From assembly GCA_900102235.1 (NCBI GenBank), contig FMVL01000010.1, forward strand, positions 27,616 to 91,615: a stretch of DNA of 64,000 nt. Reading direction: 5' to 3'. The number at the start of each line of letters is the position of its first letter. Within the stretch, counting starts at the first letter, position 1. Below, piece by piece: positions 55,541 to 62,970 of this stretch. Below the pieces are notes generated by a model that saw only the letters and a list, made by a program, of their open reading frames with translations, had not been told where the DNA came from and searched no databases. The position numbers and the translations under genes were made by a program. The stretch comes from Lachnospiraceae bacterium XBB2008. GTDB lineage: Bacteria; Bacillota; Clostridia; Lachnospirales; Lachnospiraceae.

Positions 55541-57139
55541 ATGAGAAAATCCCGAAAGGTTGACGAATCTAAATTTGACTTCATAGAAGAATACGCAAAA
55601 GCAGTTGAAGAGGCTGACTCCAAGCCTGTTTCCGAACCTGATTCCGAAACTGATTCTGAAATTGATTCCAAACCTGATCCTGAACCCGCCAACGATCATG
55701 TTCCGTTTGAGAATATAAGATCCGAGAAGGTGGAACTTACGGAAGCAGATGAACTTATGGAAGAAGACGAGGATGACGAGGAAGAGATCGATGTGAACTC
55801 TCCCGAGTATAAACGCTCGTTAAGACATAAGAGGCGTGTGCGTAACCAGATCCTGGCTTATATAAGCTTACTCATTGTTCTGCTCATCATAGGAGGCGGG
55901 GCTGCTTACGGTGCATATACGCTTAAGGGCGTTATGGACGCCAAAAAGGCAGAGGAGGAAGCTGCTAGACTGCAGGCTGAAGCCGAAGCGGCAGCTCAGG
56001 AGGAGATAGTGATAGAGCCTCCCGAATCCGTTGTTGAACAGACAGAGCCCGAAGAGACCGTAGAAGAAGAGGAAGTGGTTGAGGAAGAAGTCGATTACCT
56101 TGAGGAGATGGTCACAGATACCATTTCTCAGATGTCTATCGAGGATAAAGTCGCGCAGCTGTTCATGATCACTCCCGAAGCGCTTACAGGTGTGGGCGCA
56201 GCGACCAAAGCAGGCGAAGGGACCAGAGATGCTCTGGGACAGTATGCAGTCGGCGGGCTTGTGTATGACAGAAAGAATATAGAGTCGGAAGATCAGCTGA
56301 CCGAACTCATAGAAAATACGCGAAACATGAGTAAATACGATCTTTTCCTGGCTATCACGGAAGCGGGAGGGGAGTACAGCGTATTATCCGGCAGTGCACT
56401 TGATGATATACCCGCAGTTGATGCGCCTGCAGATATTGCAGCGGGAGGAGATACCTCCAATGCATATAATGCGGGTGTCACGATCTCCAGTTATATGTCC
56501 TACTTCGGATTCAACGTTGACTTGGCCCCCAACGGTTCGATGACTGCGGATGAAGCATCGGTATCCGCTGCGGTAAGTTACGGTGCGGATGAAGCCACGG
56601 CGACAGATATGATCAGCCAGATGATAAGCGGACTTCAGACCGGCAAGGTTAATGCATGCATGACGGATTTTCCCGGTACAGGATCAATCACGGAGAAGAC
56701 TGCAGACGGAAAAGTTGAGTCGGAGCTTAGTACGGATGAGATATCGGCACAGATCCTGCCGTATATTACCGGTACGGCAGCAGGCGCGCGTCTCGTGAGA
56801 GTCAACAACGTAACATATACCGCTGCCGATGAAAGCGGCATGCCCGCATCGCTTTCCGAATATGTGATAGGGAAGCTCCTTCGCGGTGATATGGCTTTTG
56901 ACGGGATCGTAGTCACGGCACCTCTTAACGAAAAAGCCGTAACCGAAAGCTTTACTTCTGCCGAGGCGGCTGTATATGCACTGACAGCCGGAGCAGATAT
57001 CCTGTATATGCCCGAGAACTTTGAAGAAGCATATAACGGCCTTATGGAAGCCGTATCAAACGGTACTATTCCCGAGAGCAGGATAGATGAATCGCTTGAC
57101 AGGATCTTCCGAGTAAAACTGTCAGTTTACATCGAATAA
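55541..57139 (+). CDS. Membrane-anchored GH3-like protein, probably catalytically inactive
   Basis: 532 residues. An acidic cytoplasmic segment with SEPDSETDSEIDSKPDPEP-type repeats (28-50), one membrane helix (about 103-127), a Glu-rich stalk (138-190), then a glycoside hydrolase family 3 barrel (about 190-530), nearest to NagZ-type N-acetylglucosaminidases. Active-site residues are lost: the usual KHFPGHG is TDFPGTG (375-381), and the nucleophile Asp expected in VVTD is Ala460 (VVTAPLNE). The fold signatures SQMSIEDKVAQLFMI and SLSEYVIGKLLRGDMAFDGI remain. A sugar-binding or scaffolding role at the cell surface is an inference. It follows sufU by 23 bp with AGGAG. Confidence 0.85.
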   Translation: MRKSRKVDESKFDFIEEYAKAVEEADSKPVSEPDSETDSEIDSKPDPEPANDHVPFENIRSEKVELTEADELMEEDEDDEEEIDVNSPEYKRSLRHKRRVRNQILAYISLLIVLLIIGGGAAYGAYTLKGVMDAKKAEEEAARLQAEAEAAAQEEIVIEPPESVVEQTEPEETVEEEEVVEEEVDYLEEMVTDTISQMSIEDKVAQLFMITPEALTGVGAATKAGEGTRDALGQYAVGGLVYDRKNIESEDQLTELIENTRNMSKYDLFLAITEAGGEYSVLSGSALDDIPAVDAPADIAAGGDTSNAYNAGVTISSYMSYFGFNVDLAPNGSMTADEASVSAAVSYGADEATATDMISQMISGLQTGKVNACMTDFPGTGSITEKTADGKVESELSTDEISAQILPYITGTAAGARLVRVNNVTYTAADESGMPASLSEYVIGKLLRGDMAFDGIVVTAPLNEKAVTESFTSAEAAVYALTAGADILYMPENFEEAYNGLMEAVSNGTIPESRIDESLDRIFRVKLSVYIE

Positions 57140-57168
57140 GAAAATTCTCATGTCTGTTCAAATAAATG

Positions 57169-57197
57169 TTGACACAGACAGGGGTGTTTGATAATAT
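57169..57197 (+). promoter_or_regulatory. Promoter of tRNA-Gly
   Basis: TTGACA (57169-57174), 17 bp, TAATAT (57192-57197), 34 bp before the tRNA. Confidence 0.8.
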
Positions 57198-57230
57198 ATT
57201 TATTGCGTTGTGCGTAAGCCGATGCAAAAT

Positions 57231-57303
57231 GCGATAGTGGTACAGCTGGTAGTACGTCGCCTTGCCAAGGCGAAGATCGCGGGTTCGAGTCCCGTCTATC
57301 GCT
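57231..57303 (+). tRNA. tRNA-Gly(GCC)
   Basis: 73-nt cloverleaf. Acceptor stem GCGATAG pairs with CTATCGC (57296-57302); the anticodon arm TCGCCTTGCCAAGGCGA gives anticodon GCC; the T-arm GCGGGTTCGAGTCCCGT is standard. CCA is not encoded. The integrase gene just downstream points towards it, so its 3' end may be the attachment site of the downstream element. Confidence 0.97.
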
Positions 57304-57312
57304 CGCTTAAGG

Positions 57313-57356
57313 AAAATCTCGAAACCCTGTATTTATGCGGGTTCCGAGGTTTTTTG
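57313..57356 (+). terminator. Terminator of tRNA-Gly
   Basis: CTCGAAACCC (57318-57327) pairs with GGGTTCCGAG (57339-57348) with one mismatch; AAAA before and TTTTTT after. It may also stop reverse transcription from the integrase side. Confidence 0.85.
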
Positions 57357-57377
57357 CTTTCTTGAATAATGCCGATT

Positions 57378-57410
57378 TTTGGCTAAGATTTGGCTAAGAT
57401 CTGGCTAAGA
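57378..57410. repeat. Three 11-bp repeats next to the integrase
   Basis: TTTGGCTAAGA at 57378, TTTGGCTAAGA at 57389 and TCTGGCTAAGA at 57400, exact 11-bp period, ending just before the integrase stop codon. One turn of helix spacing between an integrase gene and its probable tRNA target suggests arm-type binding sites for integrase or an excision factor. Confidence 0.8.
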
Positions 57411-57411
57411 T

Positions 57412-58677
57412 TTATGCTTTCTTCAGATATGCCCGATTATTGAGTGCCGTTCTGGCAGAATCATAATCGATCCCTGTGAAATAATTAGAAGCTATGACTC
57501 CGGGCGAATTACCGAACATTTCAGCGGTCATCTGGATATTTCCGGTCTGATTGACTACGGATGTGATCGCATTACGGCGGAAGGAATGCGTTCCCTTTAC
57601 AGTCTCTCTGGATATCTTTATGCCCAGTTTTTTGCAGGTCCTGTAATAAAACAGATATACAGTAGCATTGGAAATCACACCGTTTGGTGTATTGGCCGGG
57701 AAAAGATACTCGGTATCGGGATAATACTCATCAAGCATCTTAAACAGGCGGTCCAAGAGGTCCTGCGTCATGTCATCTATCGGGAATGCGCGGTTTTTTC
57801 CCGTTTTAGTGTGCGATACGATTAGGTCTTTTTCGGGAATTCCATCGTGCGCCTTGACCGTGATCTGTTCCTGCCAGATATCTATGCATCCGTTATTAAT
57901 GTCTTCCCGCCTTAAGGGCGGAATCTCACCGCGCCTGGCTCCGATAAGGATCTGCAGTTCGAGGGCATATGCCGGAACGTAATCAGGTTTACTCTTCTGA
58001 TGATCATGTACCGCATCGATTATCCGATGTATATCTCTGGCGGAATGGACTCTCTCCCGGATATTTACATCGTCGATTAGCATATCTTTATAGTCAAGCC
58101 TTGTTCCATCATATGCTTCAAGTGTGGGGATGGCTTTTGCATCCTTGGCTGCCTCTAAGGTCCTCTTTATCAGACTCTTTATGTTAAAATAGCCTTTCTT
58201 CCGTAAATCGTACGTCTTGAGGATCATACATAGGAATTTGTCGATGTCGTCTGACGTGATCTCATCCACATACTTTTTTGAAAACGCAGAGTCTTTGAAA
58301 TACCTGTCATACAGATTGCGGTATCGGTTTACGGTGTTTTGACGGCTTGCTTTCCGATTTGGATCCTTGATACGGTCAAGCTGGTTGGCCATGGCAAGTT
58401 CAAAAGCATCCTTAAAGGTCAAGCGGTTAGTGGAGCTTATCCCTTTATGGTGTCTGTACACCTTGTCCTGTAGTTCCGGGATTGTCCTGGCATACAGCGT
58501 AGTGCGGCCTGATCTCTTCGTATCGTCTTTTACATGGATGCGATAGTATCCGTCGCTGCAAGGGGATTCAGGGAACTTGTAACTGTCCAATATCTCATGC
58601 ATCTCTTTTTCAAGGTTCATAAACGCTTTACGAGCATCCTCAATACTATTTATAACATATTGGCATTCATCAGACAC
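57412..58677 (-). CDS. int: Tyrosine-type site-specific integrase
   Basis: 421 residues. An N-terminal arm-binding region (about 40-80, DGYYRIHVKDDTKRSG), a core-binding domain (about 90-200), and the catalytic domain (about 215-421). Catalytic residues: Arg in LIGARRGEIPPL, Lys in HTKTGKNR, His-x-x-Arg in THSFRRNAI and the nucleophile Tyr in SNYFTGID. The usual His of GHSP is Asn here (GNSP). The start is GTG at 58677 on the reverse strand with GGAGG; a TTG at 58701 precedes that site. It should insert and excise the element beginning here, with tRNA-Gly as the likely target. Confidence 0.93.
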   Translation of the reverse strand: MSDECQYVINSIEDARKAFMNLEKEMHEILDSYKFPESPCSDGYYRIHVKDDTKRSGRTTLYARTIPELQDKVYRHHKGISSTNRLTFKDAFELAMANQLDRIKDPNRKASRQNTVNRYRNLYDRYFKDSAFSKKYVDEITSDDIDKFLCMILKTYDLRKKGYFNIKSLIKRTLEAAKDAKAIPTLEAYDGTRLDYKDMLIDDVNIRERVHSARDIHRIIDAVHDHQKSKPDYVPAYALELQILIGARRGEIPPLRREDINNGCIDIWQEQITVKAHDGIPEKDLIVSHTKTGKNRAFPIDDMTQDLLDRLFKMLDEYYPDTEYLFPANTPNGVISNATVYLFYYRTCKKLGIKISRETVKGTHSFRRNAITSVVNQTGNIQMTAEMFGNSPGVIASNYFTGIDYDSARTALNNRAYLKKA

Positions 58678-59061
58678 CTGATTTCCCCTCCTTTCATGCA
58701 AGCTTATGGTTGAAAAATCTTTAACAGCTGAAAGTAATATGGTTTATAAAAAATAAATAAGGTGACAAAAACACACAGACCTTTACATGTGGCGTTAAAG
58801 GCCCTTCACGTTGCACATAAGGGCTTAAAGATAAAATGGAAGAGGGAATTATGCTTTTTGAGGCTTCAGGACGATTCTGAGGCCTATAACACAGAATAAG
58901 GGTAATATTATGAATATTTATAGTATGGTAGAATGATTGTAGAAAATAACAATGTATTCTCCTTAAAAGGAGATACACCATGTAGAAGAATAATTCGGAG
59001 TTGGAAATGCCGATTTTCTATCGATGTTAATATCTAGCATTTTATTAGCCAGGAGGGGAAA
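58678..59061. other. Non-coding gap behind the integrase with several hairpins
   Basis: 384 bp, AT-rich, no credible gene. Inverted repeats: CCTTTA/TAAAGG (58780-58801) directly followed by GCCCTT/AAGGGC (58801-58824); AGGCTTCAG/CTGAGGCCT (58861-58885); and TCTCCTTAAAAGGAGA (58958-58973). The last supplies AAGGAG, seven bases before an ATG that is followed at once by TAG. The region probably holds the integrase promoter on the reverse strand and forward promoters for the small genes, but I could not assign hexamers. Confidence 0.6.
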
Positions 59062-59205
59062 ATGGATCCATTTCATAATAATAAAGATAATATAGAATTA
59101 ACTGAATACTGTATTGATTGTAGGTGGCACGAATATTTTCCTACAGAAGCAGATCCCTATACCCATGAGTATTGTTATTTTTGGGGGAAAAGATGGCTGT
59201 TATGA
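59062..59205 (+). CDS. Small Cys-rich protein, unknown
   Basis: 47 residues, preceded by CAGGAGGGG, a near-perfect ribosome site. It contains YCIDCRWHEYF and HEYCYFWGKR: three Cys and two His in zinc-finger-like spacing. No family is recognised. It overlaps the next small frame by 13 bp. Short length and absence of homology evidence keep confidence moderate. Confidence 0.55.
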   Translation: MDPFHNNKDNIELTEYCIDCRWHEYFPTEADPYTHEYCYFWGKRWLL

Positions 59206-59327
59206 TGGCTGCAATAGAAAAAATGAAGAACCAGTTCACAGATGGACAGATGAGAATAGATGGGAATAATGCGGTGTACAGTGGTGTTGATATATCCGAT
59301 GTTTATCAAAACACTTGGTTTATATAA
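59193..59327 (+). CDS. Small hypothetical protein
   Basis: 44 residues starting at ATG 59193 with GGGGGAAAAG just upstream. Sequence is Met-rich at the start (MAVMMAAIEKMKNQF) and has no recognised motif. It overlaps the preceding small gene, which supports a real two-frame arrangement, but it could also be a remnant of a longer gene. Confidence 0.35.
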   Translation: MAVMMAAIEKMKNQFTDGQMRIDGNNAVYSGVDISDVYQNTWFI

Positions 59328-59349
59328 TTGTGCGAGGAGGTCAGATTAT

Positions 59350-59553
59350 ATGAATGAAGAAGAATTATTCAAAGATGATATGACTTCTAAACAGATGGCT
59401 TTGTTGTATTATGAGATTTGTGATTCATATTCAGGCGAGGACAGAAAAAAACTGGACGATGCATTTGATAAGGCGTTTGTGGATGCTCAAAAAAGAGAAG
59501 TAGACTATTGCCTTTCTCTATCTGAAGAAGGACGTGTATACTGTTCTCAATAA
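59350..59553 (+). CDS. Small acidic protein, unknown
   Basis: 67 residues, charged and helical (NEEELFKDDMTSKQMALLYY at the start). GAGGAGGT lies 9 bases before ATG 59350, a strong site that fixes this start over an upstream ATG at 59260. No family recognised. It is part of the run of small genes behind the integrase. Confidence 0.6.
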   Translation: MNEEELFKDDMTSKQMALLYYEICDSYSGEDRKKLDDAFDKAFVDAQKREVDYCLSLSEEGRVYCSQ

Positions 59554-59658
59554 GCTGAGATCATGAATATATGGAGCTGATTGAGGAAAGAGTAGATTCA
59601 TACGAAATACCAAGAATAACGGAAGATAGAAAACTTTATGCAGAGAATTGGAGAGTTT

Positions 59659-60303
59659 ATGAAAAGTCTTGCTAAATCCATATTGCTGATTCTAATATGT
59701 GTCTCTTTGATTGGATGTGGGGCTAAAGACCCCGTTGCTGAAAGAATGATTCAAGATATTGATTCCATCGGTGAAGTGTCATTTGACGACAAGGAAAAAA
59801 TTGAACAATTATTTGAACGATATAGCGTATTAACGGATAAGCAAAAAGAACAAGTTACTAACTACGTTGTATTACTAGATGCAATGGATGAAATGAATTC
59901 CTTAGAAGATTTTGAGGAATTATTAGCGCCAACACGTCCAGTTGTACAAAAGGTATTACTTAATGAGGGTGGATTATGTGAGCATTTTATCGTGTATTAT
60001 GATGGCATGTCCTATGAGATAATAAGATATAATGGTGAAGGTACGCCCGACGATGAGATGCATGATACTATGTATGACACAAGAAATGGTGATATAGTTA
60101 ACTCTGATGGCATAGCCAGAACCCGAAGAATCCAATTTGAAGATGAGCTTCTTAATGGGTATTCTAAGGATCCTGGAGAGGTTGTGACAGAGAATGGGCG
60201 GGCTGTTTATTATGCCGATGGCACAGTTGCCAGGTTTACAATTAGATTTGATCTAGGAATCGGAGTTTCAACGCTCACGGACGGACACCTCACAGACTGC
60301 TGA
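59659..60303 (+). CDS. Small lipoprotein, unknown
   Basis: 214 residues. The N-terminus MKSLAKSILLILICVSLIGC ends in a lipobox (SLIGCGAK), so it is probably an exported lipoprotein. The mature part has a helical segment (DDKEKIEQLFERYSVLTDK) and a beta-rich C-terminal half. No family recognised. ATG 59659 has TTGGAGAG; ATG 59638 is an alternative. AT-richer codon use than the genes before the tRNA. Confidence 0.7.
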   Translation: MKSLAKSILLILICVSLIGCGAKDPVAERMIQDIDSIGEVSFDDKEKIEQLFERYSVLTDKQKEQVTNYVVLLDAMDEMNSLEDFEELLAPTRPVVQKVLLNEGGLCEHFIVYYDGMSYEIIRYNGEGTPDDEMHDTMYDTRNGDIVNSDGIARTRRIQFEDELLNGYSKDPGEVVTENGRAVYYADGTVARFTIRFDLGIGVSTLTDGHLTDC

Positions 60304-60354
60304 AAACCCTGTAAATACTGAGCTTGGGAGCATTAGGTGAAACTACAATATTTC

Positions 60355-60475
60355 ACGAAATTTAACGAAATGCAACGAAAAAATGTTACGTCAGTGTTAC
60401 GTGATTCAGACACGAGAAAAAGTAAGCCTGCAGCCGCTTTGAAACGGTTGCAGGCTTTCATAATGTTACGTAACA
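60355..60475. repeat. Iteron-like repeats and palindrome
   Basis: Three ACGAAA boxes at 60355, 60365 and 60375 with exact 10-bp spacing; TGTTACGT at 60384, 60395 and 60464, the last being part of the palindrome TGTTACGTAACA (60464-60475). Helical-turn spacing of the first three suggests cooperative protein binding, as in plasmid iterons or excisionase sites. Confidence 0.7.
60426..60459 (+). terminator. Hairpin, probable terminator
   Basis: GCCTGCAGCCG (60426-60436) pairs with CGGTTGCAGGC (60445-60455), one G-U pair, loop 8, followed by TTTCAT. The tail is short, so it may be a weak terminator for the lipoprotein gene. Confidence 0.6.
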
Positions 60476-60490
60476 AAAGCTGGTAACAGA

Positions 60491-60823
60491 TCAGGCACCG
60501 CGTCGGGGTTTGGTCAGAGCATCCTCAAGGCTCCAGCCGTGCGATATACGGTATTCAAACAGCTTCCGATCCATATTCCAGTGCTCGCACATAAGAGTGC
60601 GGCTTCTGAAGCGGGTTCCCTGATGATCACGGCATGCCTGTCCGCCGTTTGGCTTGACCGGGCGGGTAAGAGCTTCTTCGATGCTCAGATGATATACCTT
60701 GATGCGTCTTGTATATGTCTCCGGCTGTATTCCCCAATGAGAGCACATTTCCTTGATCGAAGGAAACTCGTTTCCCAGATGGTCTGTACATTTCTTTTTT
60801 GGAAATCTTACTACTTTTTTCAT
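60491..60823 (-). CDS. Protein with two tandem Cys-His-Trp repeats, unknown
   Basis: 110 residues with an internal duplication. Repeat 1 (about 12-57) and repeat 2 (about 65-108) share the pattern C-x-D-H-x-G-x-x-F-x-S-x-x-x-M-C-x-H-W, then R-R/Y-I, then S-x-E-E/D-A-L-T-R/K-P. The form recalls small helix-turn-helix modules (NUMOD-like) in mobile DNA, so DNA binding is plausible but not shown. It lies 27 bp after rloB-like on the same strand and may be the last gene of that operon. Confidence 0.75.
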   Translation of the reverse strand: MKKVVRFPKKKCTDHLGNEFPSIKEMCSHWGIQPETYTRRIKVYHLSIEEALTRPVKPNGGQACRDHQGTRFRSRTLMCEHWNMDRKLFEYRISHGWSLEDALTKPRRGA

Positions 60824-60850
60824 TACTGTCCTCTTAATGATATCTATAGC

Positions 60851-61519
60851 TTACAGGTAAGGTTTCAGGGTATCGATCAAAAGATGCACCATAGTTCCGG
60901 GGGCGGAATCAGACGGCGTTTTTCCGAAGTTGTTTTGTTCGAGATTTTGGGCATTACGGATAGCATCTTTCATATAGGGACGGAGTATTTCATACATATC
61001 CGGACGATTCTTTGCATATTCGCCGTATCCGATAGCCTTTAGATTCTCTGATAGTTTCGGCCAGTATTCGTTTCGGTGCAGATCTGCCTGAAGAAACATG
61101 AAGTGCAGCAGAAACCATAGTTCTATGCACTGGTTGGACCAGATGGCGTGATAAGTGGTTTCTTCAGAACATGCTGAAAGGCATAGCTGTGCTGTCCTGT
61201 CAAAATGCTCAGCCGGGAAATCATCCTTGTCATAGACCAGCCATACGTGTTTATAAACGATATTGCTGTTTAATACATCAGTCTGAGCACGGTAGAATAG
61301 ATTGACGGTGTTATCCCCCTTCCCGGATATATCCAGAAAGATACGTCCGCGGTACTTTGATTCCACAACCTTTTTTATCGCTTCGAAATATGCCGGCTCG
61401 GTATCTGTTCCTTCCGACACGATCAGGTGATATTCGGGAGCAACCATCTGATTGATGTTGCGTCGGGGCTTGATCCATGACTTTCCCATGTCGGATTTTT
61501 TGAGAGGTTTTTTACTCAT
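60851..61519 (-). CDS. rloB: RloB-family TOPRIM-like protein
   Basis: 222 residues. The N-terminal IVSEGTDTEPAYFEAI and the later WLVYDKDDFP give the conserved Glu and Asp-x-Asp of a TOPRIM-like fold, as in the RloB family. IWSNQCIELWFLLHF is another family block. RloB proteins are found next to RloA ATPases in restriction and defence loci; a nuclease effector triggered by the ATPase is an inference by analogy to PARIS (AriA/AriB) and OLD systems. The start lies 1 bp after the ATPase stop, with GGGAGG inside the ATPase gene. Confidence 0.88.
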   Translation of the reverse strand: MSKKPLKKSDMGKSWIKPRRNINQMVAPEYHLIVSEGTDTEPAYFEAIKKVVESKYRGRIFLDISGKGDNTVNLFYRAQTDVLNSNIVYKHVWLVYDKDDFPAEHFDRTAQLCLSACSEETTYHAIWSNQCIELWFLLHFMFLQADLHRNEYWPKLSENLKAIGYGEYAKNRPDMYEILRPYMKDAIRNAQNLEQNNFGKTPSDSAPGTMVHLLIDTLKPYL

Positions 61520-61520
61520 A

Positions 61521-62723
61521 TCAGACCTCCCAAGTCAGCATATTGCTAAGATAAGGGTCTGCGCCGTAGCGACCTTCGAGATATTGCTTATCATAGGCGG
61601 CCGTATTGTTGATCGGATCGTTATTCTCTTTACGAAGTTCTGAAAGGGAATAGATCATGCTGCTGTTATCTTCATCAAGTGCGGCGAACCAGATTTCATC
61701 TCTTCTGAAAATACTGTTTTTCATTGTAGCCATATCATGAGAAGTAAACAGGAGCTGAGCCCCTTTTTTGTTTATCTCAGGATTGGTAAATAGTCTGATA
61801 ACATAACGCAGGAGCTTCGGATGAAGCTTTGCATCCAGCTCGTCCACGATCATAAGTCGTCCTTCTTTCAAAGCCATAAGAATGACCGGGAGCGCGGCAA
61901 ACAGTTTTCTGGTGCCGTCTGATTCACTTGAGAATGGCAGTTCGTAAACTGTATCATGCAGATTTCTTTGCAAATAAAATTCATTGGTCTGTTTATCATA
62001 GCGGTAATCCGTAATGCCAACGCCCATATCATTCATCATGGCCAGAAATTGCTTTTTTGACATATCATCATCCGCAAGCAGGATCTGCTGTTCAGCTATG
62101 GGATTGGCATAATTGCGTATGATACACTCTTCAAACCATGTGATAACCTCAGCAATCACCGGTATGGAATAGTTGATCGCAAGGAATGAGAGCAGGGGCA
62201 TTTTGCTGTTGACTTCGGTGTTGATTCCTTTTTTGCTGAACACATCTCCAAGAGAGATATTGTCTTTCTGTCGTTCGAATATTTTAGCTGCTTTGCTTGC
62301 ACCGAGCTTCCGCCTATACAGTGTTTCTTCGATAATCTCGTTTTGGAACAGGACAATGTAATACCTGTACTCGTATTCGGCTATCCGGAAGAACAACTGA
62401 AATTTAGTCGCCTCTGAAGCAGATAATTCATCAAACAGGTACGGTGTATATTCAACTTTCTGCTGCATGATGAATCTGGAGCGGTTTTTACCAAGCTGAT
62501 AAACCGGCTCCGTTACAAGAGATATTACGCATCCGAGCGCAGAAAGAAGATTGGACTTGCCGCCACCGTTGGGACCGTAAATAACACCCACCGGAAGAAT
62601 GCTGCTTCCTTTTCCGGGATTTATCAGGCTTTCCTTAAATTCAGCAAGTGCCTCAGACTGAAAATCAAAGGTAGTCTCGTTACGGTAGGATCTGAAATTG
62701 CTGAATGAAAACTGGCACAACAT
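61521..62723 (-). CDS. rloA: RloA-like AAA/ABC-type ATPase
   Basis: 400-residue ATPase of the AAA_15/OLD-like group. N-terminal LCQFSFSNFRSYRNETTFDF leads to Walker A IYGPNGGGKSNLLSALG; an SSESDGTRKLFA signature-like motif and Walker B LMIVDELDAKLHP follow, then the FTSHD segment. Such ATPases sense phage or foreign DNA and control a paired effector. It is immediately upstream of, and coupled to, rloB. The start at 62723 has AAGGAGG; the ATG at 62756 precedes that site. Confidence 0.88.
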   Translation of the reverse strand: MLCQFSFSNFRSYRNETTFDFQSEALAEFKESLINPGKGSSILPVGVIYGPNGGGKSNLLSALGCVISLVTEPVYQLGKNRSRFIMQQKVEYTPYLFDELSASEATKFQLFFRIAEYEYRYYIVLFQNEIIEETLYRRKLGASKAAKIFERQKDNISLGDVFSKKGINTEVNSKMPLLSFLAINYSIPVIAEVITWFEECIIRNYANPIAEQQILLADDDMSKKQFLAMMNDMGVGITDYRYDKQTNEFYLQRNLHDTVYELPFSSESDGTRKLFAALPVILMALKEGRLMIVDELDAKLHPKLLRYVIRLFTNPEINKKGAQLLFTSHDMATMKNSIFRRDEIWFAALDEDNSSMIYSLSELRKENNDPINNTAAYDKQYLEGRYGADPYLSNMLTWEV

Positions 62724-62765
62724 AATGACACCTCCTTGTTTCCATGTCTGGAACACTTCGAGGAT

Positions 62766-62794
62766 ATTGTAGCATCAAAAAGGATGAAAAGCAA
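62766..62794 (-). promoter_or_regulatory. Promoter of the rloAB operon
   Basis: On the reverse strand: TTGCTT (62794-62789), 17 bp, TACAAT (62771-62766), about 43 bp before the start codon. Confidence 0.75.
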
Positions 62795-62896
62795 GTTTAA
62801 AGTCGAAATATTAAAATATATTTAATATATGTCTTTCAAATGCGATATTCCTATGGCATTATATTATATCCAGGTAATCTCCAGGTGATCTTTTGC

Positions 62897-62937
62897 TTGA
62901 CAAAATATTAACAGTGTAGTAATCTATGATAGCTAAC
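62897..62937 (+). promoter_or_regulatory. tetR promoter and operator half
   Basis: TTGACA (62897-62902), 17 bp, TAATCT (62920-62925). GATAGCTAAC (62928-62937), at the expected transcription start, is identical to one arm of the palindrome before the ABC exporter gene, which suggests that TetR binds here and represses itself. Confidence 0.7.
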
Positions 62938-62970
62938 GACGATTACAGATTTCCTGCTGGGATTGATGAA

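Noticed and set aside
59570-59674. A 34-codon frame starting at ATG 59570
   Set aside because: It has no ribosome site and overlaps the lipoprotein start; it may be a remnant but cannot be supported.
62926-62970. N-terminal extension of TetR from ATG 62926
   Set aside because: The ATG touches the -10 box, so it would not be in the transcript unless another promoter exists upstream.
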